Translations under genes and position numbers: made by a program
In this document: positions 17,632-27,145 of the stretch, in pieces
How the letters are laid out: the number at the start of each line of letters is the position of its first letter
Numbering within the stretch: position 1 is the stretch's first letter
The notes under the pieces: generated by a model
What the model saw: only the letters and a program-made list of their open reading frames with translations
The model's database searches: none
Told to the model about the DNA's origin: nothing
Source: JBDNJM01 sp041687755
Lineage (GTDB): Bacteria; Planctomycetota; UBA1135; GCA-002686595
Assembly (NCBI GenBank): GCA_041687755.1
Contig: JBDNJM010000099.1
Span: 1-32,050, forward strand
DNA: 32,050 nt
Direction of reading: 5' to 3'

Positions 17632-18647
17632 GCCTTTACCTCGGCCGAGTCCTCGGCGGCGCGATCGCCGTAGCGCGTGACGAGCGGCGCGGCCCGCCGG
17701 CCGTTCTCTTCGAGCCAGCGCACGAGTGCGTCCTTTGACCCGTGGGTCACCAGGACCTGCTCCGCGCCGGTGGCCGAGATGGCCTGCAGCAGGCCCGGCC
17801 AGTCGGCGTGGTCGCTCATCACGAAGCCGCGGTCGAGCGCGCGGCGACGGCGGTTGCCGCGCACGCGCATCCAGCCGGAGGCCATGGCGGTCTGCATGGG
17901 CGCGTACTTCGCGAGCCAGGTCGAGCCGGCGGTGGAAGGTGGCGCAACGACGAGGCCCTGGCCGCGCACGACCGCGGCGTTCTCGACGCTGCCGTCGAGC
18001 ACTTCGGGCTGGGCCACGCCGGCCGCGCGGTACACGTCGACGAAGCGCCGCACCGCGCCGTGCACGGCGATCGGACCGGGCGCGCCCTCCATCAGTCCGG
18101 CGAGCGCGCGCTGGGCCTTGCCGAGCGCGTAGCAAAACAGCACCGCCGTGCGGCCCTCGTCGCGACACTGGAGCCACCACGCGCGCAGTTCGGCGATCAG
18201 GCGCGCTTCGGTGGGCCAGCGGTAGATCGGCAGCCCGAAGGTCGACTCGGTGATGAAGGTGTGGCACGGCACGGCCTCGAACGGCTCGCACGTCGGATCC
18301 GGCGCCGTCTTGTAGTCGCCGCTCGCGACCCAAACCTCGCCGCCGACCTCGACGCGCACCTGGGCGCTGCCCAAGAGGTGACCGGCCGGGTGCAGCGAGA
18401 CGGTGGCCCGCCCGAGCTGCCGGCTCTCGCCGTACGCGGCCCCCTCGATTCGAGCGTCGGCCTGGACCCGCTGGCGCAGGACCTCGACGCCGGGACTGGC
18501 GGTCAAATAGGCGTCCGAGCCGGGCCGGGCGTGGTCCGCGTGGGCGTGGGTGACGACGGCGCGGCCGACGGGCCGCTGGGGATCGATCCAAAAGTCGCCG
18601 GCCGGGCAGTAGAGCCCCCCAGCTCTTGCCTCGAGCAGCGCAGCCAT
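17628..18647 (-). CDS. Ligase-associated DNA exonuclease (metallo-beta-lactamase/beta-CASP fold)
   Basis: The protein has 339 residues. The metal-binding motif THAHADHARPG (about 33-43) and the later HPAGHLLGSAQV, SGDYKT, TESTFGLPIYRWP and MSDHADWPGLL form the usual metallo-beta-lactamase and beta-CASP signature set. The family is the putative exonuclease found next to ATP-dependent ligases and Lhr-like helicases, presumed to process DNA ends. The ATG at 18647 is the first in frame. The gene is first in the overlapping trio and follows the HNOBA/response-regulator gene by 37 bp, so transcription may start further upstream. Confidence 0.9.
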   Translation of the reverse strand: MAALLEARAGGLYCPAGDFWIDPQRPVGRAVVTHAHADHARPGSDAYLTASPGVEVLRQRVQADARIEGAAYGESRQLGRATVSLHPAGHLLGSAQVRVEVGGEVWVASGDYKTAPDPTCEPFEAVPCHTFITESTFGLPIYRWPTEARLIAELRAWWLQCRDEGRTAVLFCYALGKAQRALAGLMEGAPGPIAVHGAVRRFVDVYRAAGVAQPEVLDGSVENAAVVRGQGLVVAPPSTAGSTWLAKYAPMQTAMASGWMRVRGNRRRRALDRGFVMSDHADWPGLLQAISATGAEQVLVTHGSKDALVRWLEENGRRAAPLVTRYGDRAAEDSAEVKA

Positions 18648-18684
18648 ACGGGCTCTTAGGCCGCCGGCGCCTGTCGCGGAAGCC

Positions 18685-20649
18685 TCAAGCCGTGGCTGGC
18701 TTGGTCACCTTGCTGTGCAGCCACTGGCCCAGGGCGCGCCCGTCCTCACGGACCCGCAGGGGCTTGGTGAGTACGCCGTCCGCGCCGGTCAGCAGCAGGG
18801 CGATCTGGCGCTCGACCGCTTCGCGCTCCGAGAGGGCCAGGATTGTAGGGCGAGCGTGGTCGGGCTGGGTTCCGCGCAGCTCCCTCAAGAGCTCGAGGCC
18901 CTGACCGCTGGGCGTATCGAGGTCGACGAGAATCAGGTCGTAGATGCGGCTGGAGTGCATGCGGCGAGCCTCTTCGGGGCTGGCGGCGAGGTCGACGTCG
19001 GCGCCGTGAGACTTCAGCATGGCTCGCGCGAGCCGCTCGGTGAGCGGATCGGGCTCGAGCAGCAGCACCTGGGGCGGCCTGCGTTTCGCGCCGGACGGGA
19101 TGCTGATGCGGCGCTGGGCGAGCCGTCGGACCAGCTCGAGTTCGGGCACCGGCAGCTGCAAGAGGTCGCCGGGTTCGCGGTTGGCCTGGGAGTCGGAGGT
19201 CGCGAGCCCGACCAGCTGGGGCAGCGGGCGCGGCGCGGCCATCAACAGGGCGCGGAAGCGGCTGCGCCAGGCCGCGCGGCCTTCATCGACCGGAGCGAGC
19301 AGCGCGTCGAAGGTGACGTCCGGCCGGCGCGAGGTGATCTCTGAGAGGGCCTCCACCGGCGTGCCGACGCGTCGCACGCGAACCCGCAGGCGCTCGAGCT
19401 GGGACTGCAGCCCCGCCAGTTCCGGATGGTCGAGCGGACCGACCAGCAGCACTCGCTCGGGAAAGCCCGCCTGGAGTTGATCGCGCAGGGCGCGGCCCTG
19501 GACCCAGGGCACGTGCAGCTCCAGGTCCTTCACTTCGCGACCGTCGCGCAGGTGGACGAACTTGGCGCCGAGCCGCTCAAGCAGCTCCTGGGCCACCGCG
19601 AGGCGCACGCTGGGGTCGTCGCCGCGCTCCCGGAACGCCCGACCCTGACGCCAGGCGGGTCGCGCCAGGTCACGCCGCATCCACCGCGGCACCTTGCCCT
19701 CAGCGTCGGCAATGCGGATCGCGACGCCGACCTGGGGCCCGAGATCAGGCGCCGGGCCCAGCGTGCAGGTCGCGGAGGATCCTGAGTCCACGACGAGTTC
19801 GAGCAGCGTTCCCAGCGCGCGCTCGAGGAGTCGTCGGGGCCCGATCACGAGGCTGATGAAGCTGTCGTCCACCACGAATTCAACGTCGCGATTCAGTTCG
19901 TACATCTGCGAGAGCAGGGCGTCGGCCAGCTCGGCGGGATGGAACTCGCTCAAGGTCGGGGGCGAGCCCGGTCGCCCAATGCAGGCCACTTCGCGCGCGT
20001 CTTCGATCTCCCGGAGGAGCCTGTCGCCGTCCCCGGCGGCCTCTGGCGTCAGGCCGTCGCAGACCTCGGCCGTGCGGCTCACCAAGCGAGCGATCAGCGC
20101 TTCGATCAGCTCCGCGTAGTTCGTGGCTTCGGATTCCGCGCAGGCGAGGCGGGCCTCGAGCTCGCTCGCACGATGGCCGGCGAAGCCCGCGCGGCGCTCC
20201 AGCTCACGCTCGTGCCGCGCGCGGGTCTCGGCCTGCACCAGCTGGGCTCCGAGCTGGTTCGACGGCTCGAGGTCGGCGAGTGTCAGGCCGCTGTCCTCGA
20301 GGTCGCTGAGGTTGCGCAGCGTGGGCGATCCGTAGAACGTGGCTGCCCCAGGTTCGTCGAAGGTGGGCAACAGGACCCCGCGCAGCAGCAGTTCCTGCTT
20401 CGGAAGTCTGAAAACGAGCACTTGGCCGGGTCCGGCCTGCTCGACGAGATCGATCCAGATGCGGCCGGGGAGATCGGGCCTCACGAGCACCACGTCGTGA
20501 CCGAATCGCGCCCCGTCCAGGAGTTCGGGCGCGACCTTGGCCAGGGTCCGCCCGAGCTCGCGCACGGCGCCGTGGGCGCCGAACCCAATGCGGAACGGGA
20601 ATAGCGTCTCGACCTCTTCAGGCCGCAATTGTGTGTTGGGGGATTCCAC
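18685..20649 (-). CDS. HNOBA-domain protein with degenerate kinase-like core and two receiver domains
   Basis: The protein has about 654 residues. The N-terminal 130 residues (LFPFRIGFGAHGAVRELGRTL, RIWIDLVEQAG, LLLRGVLLP, FYGSPTLRNLSDLEDSGLTLADLEPSN) match the layout of the HNOBA domain, which in guanylate cyclases and related kinases pairs with H-NOX haem sensors. A coiled-coil follows (about 135-175), then a segment resembling a histidine kinase core without a clear phosphoacceptor His or N-box. A degenerate receiver comes next (RVLLVGPLDHPELAGL). The final receiver has phosphoacceptor DLILVDLDTPSG and the Lys of LTKPL. It is therefore probably a phosphorylatable signalling scaffold rather than a kinase. 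The GTG at 20649 is the chosen start; TTG codons nearby are alternatives. No H-NOX gene is visible nearby. Confidence 0.7.
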   Translation of the reverse strand: MESPNTQLRPEEVETLFPFRIGFGAHGAVRELGRTLAKVAPELLDGARFGHDVVLVRPDLPGRIWIDLVEQAGPGQVLVFRLPKQELLLRGVLLPTFDEPGAATFYGSPTLRNLSDLEDSGLTLADLEPSNQLGAQLVQAETRARHERELERRAGFAGHRASELEARLACAESEATNYAELIEALIARLVSRTAEVCDGLTPEAAGDGDRLLREIEDAREVACIGRPGSPPTLSEFHPAELADALLSQMYELNRDVEFVVDDSFISLVIGPRRLLERALGTLLELVVDSGSSATCTLGPAPDLGPQVGVAIRIADAEGKVPRWMRRDLARPAWRQGRAFRERGDDPSVRLAVAQELLERLGAKFVHLRDGREVKDLELHVPWVQGRALRDQLQAGFPERVLLVGPLDHPELAGLQSQLERLRVRVRRVGTPVEALSEITSRRPDVTFDALLAPVDEGRAAWRSRFRALLMAAPRPLPQLVGLATSDSQANREPGDLLQLPVPELELVRRLAQRRISIPSGAKRRPPQVLLLEPDPLTERLARAMLKSHGADVDLAASPEEARRMHSSRIYDLILVDLDTPSGQGLELLRELRGTQPDHARPTILALSEREAVERQIALLLTGADGVLTKPLRVREDGRALGQWLHSKVTKPATA

Positions 20650-20759
20650 AGGGAGGCGCGGGAGCGAGACCCACAGTCTTAGTCCCGTGTCGGTTTCCGT
20701 CGCCCCCGGCCTTGACGCAGGCCGTGAAATGACCCGCGCAGGCCGCAAAAAGACCCTCC

Positions 20760-21809
20760 CTAGGCGTGTCCTGGGACCGTGGCCCGCGGTCCCCGGAAGG
20801 GGCTGGGCCGACGCAGAGCGGAGACCACCCGGGCCTGGGCCTCGACCGCCGCCTCGCGCTGGCCCATCTTCGCCATCTGGGCGAGCAGGGGCGTGGCGTT
20901 GACCTCGAGGATCACCGCCTCGCGCGGGTCGCTCTCGAGGGAGCCCACCCGCAGGTCGATCCCGAAGAACCGCAGCCCCAGGGCGCGCCCGACCCCGCCG
21001 CACCACTCGATCCACGCCTCGGGGAGTTCATCGATGGTCTGCGCCACGCAGCCGCGGTTGAGGTTCATGACCGTGGCGTCGAGGGTCAGCTCGTCCCCCG
21101 GCGTGAGTACGGTCTCCAGCTCGAGCCCGCGCGGGGCCGCGCAGCGCCGCCAGGCCTCGGACTCCAGGATCTCCTCCCACCACTCCTCCGTACGGAAGCG
21201 CGGGTCCAGTTCGCCCAGAAGGTCCTGAATCGTGTGCTCCCCGTCTCCGACGACGCGGGCGGGCAGGCGTTGGTAGCCGGTCAGGTACTCGCCATCGACG
21301 AAGTCGAGCCGGAACTCCTGGCCCTCCACGCACTCCTGCACCAGCGCCAGCGTGTCCAGCTCGAACACGGACTCGACGGCGGCCACCAGCTCCTCGTCGC
21401 TGTCGACGCGCACAACGCGTCGGCCGTGGGAGAGGCGATTGGGCTTGACGATCAGGGGGTAGCCGCAGCTCCTCGCAAACTCGAGCGCGGGGCCGGTGCC
21501 CGTGCGATCGGCCAGCCGGGTCGAGCGGAAGTGGCGCGGGGAGAGGGCGCGCACGCTTATCGGAACGCGGAACCCGTGGCGCTCGAGGACCATCGCGCAG
21601 TAGTGCTTGTCCCCGGCGATCTGGCCCGCCGAGGCGTCGTTGATCGGGAGCTTGGCGCCCACGACCGCGCGGCTCCAGCCGGCGCCGTCCGAGAGCTCCC
21701 AGAGGTAACCGAACTCGGGGTCGAGCACGCTGGCGCTGAAGCCGGCCTTGCGCGCCGCCTCCATCAGGAGCTGCACGGCGAAGGGCACGACGAAGTCGGG
21801 GTCGGTCAT
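20760..21809 (-). CDS. ATP-grasp ligase, cyanophycin-synthetase-like domain
   Basis: The protein has 349 residues. ATP-grasp features include the lid and Lys segment YPLIVKPNRLSHGRRVVRV (about 135-153), VQECVEGQEFRLDFVDGEYL with the strand pair that contacts ATP, and the metal-binding C-terminal GIDLRVGSL then AVILEVNATPLLAQM. The last phrase and the overall pattern resemble the ATP-grasp module of cyanophycin synthetase and RimK-like amino-acid ligases, which join amino acids through acyl-phosphate intermediates. The Mur-ligase domain of full cyanophycin synthetase is absent, so the product is unknown. The gene is 110 bp upstream of the HNOBA gene and 264 bp downstream of the photolyase pair. 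The ATG at 21809 is the first plausible start. Confidence 0.8.
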   Translation of the reverse strand: MTDPDFVVPFAVQLLMEAARKAGFSASVLDPEFGYLWELSDGAGWSRAVVGAKLPINDASAGQIAGDKHYCAMVLERHGFRVPISVRALSPRHFRSTRLADRTGTGPALEFARSCGYPLIVKPNRLSHGRRVVRVDSDEELVAAVESVFELDTLALVQECVEGQEFRLDFVDGEYLTGYQRLPARVVGDGEHTIQDLLGELDPRFRTEEWWEEILESEAWRRCAAPRGLELETVLTPGDELTLDATVMNLNRGCVAQTIDELPEAWIEWCGGVGRALGLRFFGIDLRVGSLESDPREAVILEVNATPLLAQMAKMGQREAAVEAQARVVSALRRPSPFRGPRATVPGHA

Positions 21810-22073
21810 GGCCCGCGCACGATAGCGTCTCGATCTCCCCGCGGCTCGCGCTCGACGGTCGCGCGCAGCTGCTGGGGGGGACTGGCTGCTGGCGGGCTAG
21901 GCTGTGGGGCGGGAGGCGCGCAGCCGACCCCGTGGGCCTGTCTCACGACGAGCGAAGCTTTGCGCCTGGCGCCGTCGGTTCACGCGTCGTGCGCTCCAGG
22001 GCCTTCAGGCGATGGGCTGCTGAGCAACCGCGAGGCACCCTAGCTAAGGCAGCGCCAGTGGATCTAGAGCCTC
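21810..22073. other. Intergenic region, nothing recognised
   Basis: 264 bp separate the ATP-grasp gene from the iron-sulphur photolyase on the same strand. No coding frame, hairpin or repeat stands out. It probably contains the promoter of the ATP-grasp gene, but no clear -35/-10 pair was seen. Confidence 0.5.
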
Positions 22074-23675
22074 TCACCGGCCCTCGTCGAGCCCCGCGTC
22101 GGTGAACGCGTCCGGGTCGAGCTGCTGGCCCGCGCCGAGGCCGTCGTGTAGGCGCTCGAACGCGCGCTCGTCGCGTTGACGCTGTTCGGGCGATCGCTTG
22201 GCGAGGCTGCGCAGCGGCATCGCAACCCGCGGATTGCCCCTGAGCCGCTCGGCGTGGCGTCCGAGGAAGGCCCAATAGGCGCGCGTCCACGGGCAGGACT
22301 TCTTGGGGTGGAACGCGCAGTCGCCGCAGTAGTCGCCCATGCGGTCGATGTAGGCGGACCCAGAGACGTACGGCTTGGTCGTGAACAGTTCGCCCAGGGA
22401 GAAGGTGCCCATTCCAAGCACGTTCGGCTCGACGACCCAGTCGTAGGCGTCCGCGTAGGCGACCCAGAACCACTCGGTGAGCTCGTCCGGAGAGACGTCG
22501 AGCAGTGTGGCGAGATTCGAGAGCACCATCAGGCGCGTGATGTGGTGCCCGTAGCCGTCGCGCCAGACATCGTCCACCACGGTGTCCAGGCAGTGCAGTC
22601 CGGACGGCTTCGAGCCCCAGAAGGCCTGGGGGAGCGGACGTCGCGCGTCCAGGAAGTCGCGCTGAAACCCGTCGGGGAGCTGTGTGAAGCCTTCGGTGGC
22701 CGCGTGCACGTGGCGCATGAACTCGCGCCAGCCGAGTACCTGGCGCAGGAAGCCCTCGCGGCTGTTGAGTGGGGCATCGGAAGACACGACATCGCGCACG
22801 ATGTCGCGCGGCAGCAGGCGATGCAGGTGCATCAGGGCGGACACGCGCGTGTGGAACAGCGTGGCCGACTGCGTCGTCATCGCGTCCTCGTAGGTGCCGA
22901 AGTGCTCAAGGCACTCCGACTTCGCCCAGATCCACAGGCTCTCGGCCTGCCGCCGACTAGCGGGCAATGAGTCGAGGTCGAGCGCGCCTGGGTGGCTACT
23001 GAAGCGCTGCTCGATCAGCTCGGCGACCTCAAGGGTGATCCGGTCCGGCTGGAACACAGGCGGGGAAGGCAGCGTCGGGTCGCCCTTCCAGGGCTTGCGG
23101 TTGTCGGCGTCGTGGGAGAGCTTGCCGCCCGCGGGCTTGCCGTCCTCCATGAGCAATCCGGTCGCCTTACGCACGTGGCGGTAGAAGGCCTCCATGCGCC
23201 AGGGCGCGCCGCGCTTCTGGCTGTCCTCGAACTGCGCTTTAGTGGTCAGCCAGCCCTCGTGGGGCAGGGACTCGAGCCCGCCGGACTCGACCAGGGGCGC
23301 GAGGTCGAGCCGCAGCTCCCGCTCAGCGGGTTCCATGCACCGCAGGGGCCCGGTCTCGGGCAGCACGCGCTCGACGGCTTCAGCATAGGAACCGTCATGA
23401 ACGAGGTGCTTCACGGACACGCCGCGCTCGGCCTGTTCGAGCGCGAAGTGGCGCAGGTTCGTGAGCACCAGCGCAAGCTTCTGACGGTGGTAGGGTCGCT
23501 TGGCGGCCTTGGCGGGACTTTCGACGAGCACGATGCCCAATTCGGCAGGGTCCTCATGCGACAGCGGACCGATGGCGTCGGACAGCTGGTCGTAGGGTAC
23601 GAACAGCCAGCGTCGCCCCGCGGGGTCGTTGTTGCGCGCGCCGAGCTCGGTCGCGAAGTCGTCGGAGTAGGCCAT
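22074..23675 (-). CDS. Cryptochrome/photolyase of the iron-sulphur bacterial type (FeS-BCP, PhrB-like)
   Basis: The protein has 533 residues. The N-terminal domain (about 20-150: LFVPYDQLSDAIGPL, GIVLVESPAKAAKRPYHRQKL) is the photolyase-related alpha/beta domain. The C-terminal helical domain binds FAD. The expected iron-sulphur cysteines are present: one in GLHCLDTVVDDVW and three in YCGDCAFHPKKSC. The spacing in the last group is C-x2-C-x7-C, shorter than the loop in the characterised (6-4) photolyase PhrB as I recall it. Family members repair (6-4) photoproducts using light. The ATG at 23675 starts 17 bp after the class II photolyase stop, so the two photolyases form an operon covering both main ultraviolet lesions. 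It may instead be a photoreceptor of the same family. Confidence 0.88.
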   Translation of the reverse strand: MAYSDDFATELGARNNDPAGRRWLFVPYDQLSDAIGPLSHEDPAELGIVLVESPAKAAKRPYHRQKLALVLTNLRHFALEQAERGVSVKHLVHDGSYAEAVERVLPETGPLRCMEPAERELRLDLAPLVESGGLESLPHEGWLTTKAQFEDSQKRGAPWRMEAFYRHVRKATGLLMEDGKPAGGKLSHDADNRKPWKGDPTLPSPPVFQPDRITLEVAELIEQRFSSHPGALDLDSLPASRRQAESLWIWAKSECLEHFGTYEDAMTTQSATLFHTRVSALMHLHRLLPRDIVRDVVSSDAPLNSREGFLRQVLGWREFMRHVHAATEGFTQLPDGFQRDFLDARRPLPQAFWGSKPSGLHCLDTVVDDVWRDGYGHHITRLMVLSNLATLLDVSPDELTEWFWVAYADAYDWVVEPNVLGMGTFSLGELFTTKPYVSGSAYIDRMGDYCGDCAFHPKKSCPWTRAYWAFLGRHAERLRGNPRVAMPLRSLAKRSPEQRQRDERAFERLHDGLGAGQQLDPDAFTDAGLDEGR

Positions 23676-23692
23676 GGGGGAGGTGCTCCCGC

Positions 23693-25189
<1,497 letters not shown>

Positions 25190-25333
25190 GGGGGGGTGGG
25201 GGGTGGCCTGGGGGGTGGCCCGGGGGGGGTGGCCCGGGGGGAGTGGCCCGGGGGAATGGCCCCGGGGGGGAATGGCCCGGGGGAATGGCCCGGGGGGGAA
25301 TGGCCCGGGGGAATGGTCCGGGGTGGTGGCCTG
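25190..25333. repeat. G-rich tandem repeat at the photolyase leader
   Basis: About 145 bp consist of imperfect units of 13-17 bp built around GGGGGAATGGCCC on the plus strand, with G runs of four to eight bases. It abuts the GTG start of the class II photolyase, so it lies in that gene's leader or promoter (C-rich on the coding strand). The plus strand has many G-runs closely spaced, a composition compatible with quadruplex formation. From 25334 to 25572 nothing is recognised. Confidence 0.85.
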
Positions 25334-25572
25334 CAGAAGGTTGGGACAAGAGGACCCTTCAGCGAAGAGGTGGTGACGCTTCTTTCTGAAGGCCCGGCAC
25401 TTTTGAAGCCCTCGAATTCCCTCAGACCCCGTGTTTCTGACCAGCCCGCGCGCATCCGAAGGCCCGGGGCTCCGCCACGGGCTTCGAGGCGCGGCCAGCC
25501 GCGCGGACCGGGCCGAGCGCCCGCCGGCGGAGGGGCGCTGGCATCCGGGCCCCGGGCGGCCACAATGAACTC

Positions 25573-25719
25573 ATGGCTGCTCTGTGCGTTCTCGAACCCG
25601 TACTCGGCGTGCGCCCGTTCATGGTGCTTGTCGTCTTGACCCTCAGCGCGGGGCTCTACCTGGCCCTGCTCGCGCGGCGCGTCCGCCGCTCCCAACGCTC
25701 CGACGAGGATCCTGAATGA
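25573..25719 (+). CDS. Tiny single-pass membrane protein (48 residues)
   Basis: From the ATG at 25573 the frame encodes MAALCVLEPVLGVRPF, a hydrophobic helix (MVLVVLTLSAGLYLALLA, residues 17-34), a strongly basic stop-transfer segment (RRVRRSQR) and a short acidic end (SDEDPE). Its TGA overlaps the ATG of the next gene in ATGA, which supports translation and coupling with that secreted protein. No family recognised. The overlap, the clean helix and the basic flank are the reasons to accept such a short frame. Confidence 0.55.
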   Translation: MAALCVLEPVLGVRPFMVLVVLTLSAGLYLALLARRVRRSQRSDEDPE

Positions 25720-26576
25720 ACTTGCGCCTCGCCTGCCTCGCGCTCGCACTGCTGGCCGCTCCCTCGGCTGCCCAGGTCCTGCCCGGTCTGCCCAGTCACG
25801 TCATCGAAGCGGCGGAGCGGGCCCGCGCGGACATGCGTCAGCCACTCGAGGACGGCCGCACGCTGCTCGGTGCGCTGCGGCTCGAGCCCGAGGACCGGCA
25901 GGTGCGCATCGAGTGGTCGCGCGAGTGGCGCACGAAGCGGCAGCCTGAGGCCCTCGGCAGCAGGACCCTCGGCGTCCGCTTCCAGCCGACAGCCTGCACG
26001 GCCCTGGGCCCGCAGAGCGCCGTAATCGCCGGCCGCGATCGCTGGGGCAACGCCGTGCTCGAACGCTGGAGCTTCAGCGACCCAGAGCAGGGCGAGGACA
26101 GCGAGATCGGACTGCCGCACGTCCAGCGCATCGACGAGCTCTTCTCCGGCAATCAGCCCGGCGAGTCCATCGTCCGCGGCCTGTGGAACTCACCCCTCGG
26201 CGACTCGCCTGGCGTGATGCTGTTCTTCCACGGCACGCGCTCGATCTACCGCTTCGACCTCGCGACCGAGGAGTTCGCCGCCCTCGCCGCCCTGGAGGGC
26301 GAAGGCTCCGAGGGCCTGCTCGAGGTGCCCGCGCTGGCCGAAAATTGGCAGGTCACCGGCGCCGTGCTCGACCTCCCGGGCGGCGGAGTGCTGTACCGCT
26401 TCGAGCGCGAGTGCCCTCTGGTCGAGACCAAGGACACCGAGAACGCGGTGTTGCCCCGCGACCGCCTCTACCTGATCGATCTCGACGGCGACGGCTGGGT
26501 CGACGCCGCGCGCCACTGGCACCGCGACGATCCGCGGCACGTGGGCTACGTGGCCGAGGCCGTGCGGCGGCCCTAG
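25716..26576 (+). CDS. Secreted protein of unknown function
   Basis: The protein has 286 residues with a signal peptide (MNLRLACLALALLAAPSAAQ, cleavage after about residue 19). The mature part has few cysteines and no catalytic motif I know. It includes VIAGRDRWGNAVLERWSF and, near the end, LYLIDLDGDGWVDAARHW, a DxDxDGxxD loop that could bind calcium as in FG-GAP or dockerin-like repeats. The start codon overlaps the stop of the tiny membrane gene (ATGA). The stop is 18 bp from the end of a convergent lipoprotein gene. Confidence 0.75.
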   Translation: MNLRLACLALALLAAPSAAQVLPGLPSHVIEAAERARADMRQPLEDGRTLLGALRLEPEDRQVRIEWSREWRTKRQPEALGSRTLGVRFQPTACTALGPQSAVIAGRDRWGNAVLERWSFSDPEQGEDSEIGLPHVQRIDELFSGNQPGESIVRGLWNSPLGDSPGVMLFFHGTRSIYRFDLATEEFAALAALEGEGSEGLLEVPALAENWQVTGAVLDLPGGGVLYRFERECPLVETKDTENAVLPRDRLYLIDLDGDGWVDAARHWHRDDPRHVGYVAEAVRRP

Positions 26577-26594
26577 CCCTGCGAAGAGTCCGGG

Positions 26595-27062
26595 CTAGAA
26601 CTTGCCGAATTCGACGCGCGACTCGCTGCCGTCGGCGTTGCGAATCAGGATCCAGGCGGTGGTCTTGTCCGGGCCATCGCGGCGGTAGCCGATCGTGTGC
26701 GGCGAGCCGTGCTCGGGGTTCGTGAAGACCGCGTGGCTGCGGCCCAGATCGGTCAGCTCGAACACGACCGGGGCCTGGGTGGGCCTGCCGGACGCGTCCA
26801 AGAGTTCTGGAGTGAGGGTCGTGCGTTCGGGCCCGATCTCGACGGTCAGGCGCTCGGTGACGCGATCGGGGGCGCCGTCTGTGCCGTAGCGGACATGCTC
26901 GGCGGTGAGCAGGTTCTCAGCGGAGCGCTCCCACAGTTCGAAGCCGGAGCCCATCTCCCAGCGGCCCTCGAGCCAGCCGAGCTGGGGATCGGGGCCCTGG
27001 CAGGCGGTGGTGGTCAGGGCGGTGAGGGCGAGCGCTAGGGGGGTGAGGTGCTGGAGAACCAT
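26595..27062 (-). CDS. Putative lipoprotein, DUF6265-like
   Basis: The protein has 155 residues. The N-terminus (MVLQHLTPLALALTALTTTAC) is a lipoprotein signal with a lipobox-like TTAC, the cysteine at 21 being the lipid anchor. The mature start GWLEGRWEMGSGFELWER and the rest (EHVRYGTDGAPDRVTERLTVEI, PVVFELTDLGRSHAVFTNPEHGSPHTIGYRRDG) follow the WLxGxW…FE…P…IxYRRxG pattern of the DUF6265 domain, a lipocalin-like barrel of unknown function. It is convergent with the upstream secreted-protein gene and divergent from the PAS gene. Confidence 0.7.
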   Translation of the reverse strand: MVLQHLTPLALALTALTTTACQGPDPQLGWLEGRWEMGSGFELWERSAENLLTAEHVRYGTDGAPDRVTERLTVEIGPERTTLTPELLDASGRPTQAPVVFELTDLGRSHAVFTNPEHGSPHTIGYRRDGPDKTTAWILIRNADGSESRVEFGKF

Positions 27063-27145
27063 GCGGACCTCAACGCGGTAGCGAGGGCATCATTCGGGCT
27101 TTCCCTTCAAGTCCTCGCAATTGCGACGTCGACGGACGCGACGTG

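Noticed and set aside
17632..18591. Upstream extension of the ligase frame over the exonuclease gene
   Set aside because: It is the out-of-frame shadow of the exonuclease; ligase similarity begins at VKRFVDLFF after the GTG at 17631.
25190..25333. CRISPR array or protein-coding repeat in the G-rich tract
   Set aside because: Units are 13-17 bp, imperfect and contiguous without spacers; the Pro/Gly-rich translations lack any start context.
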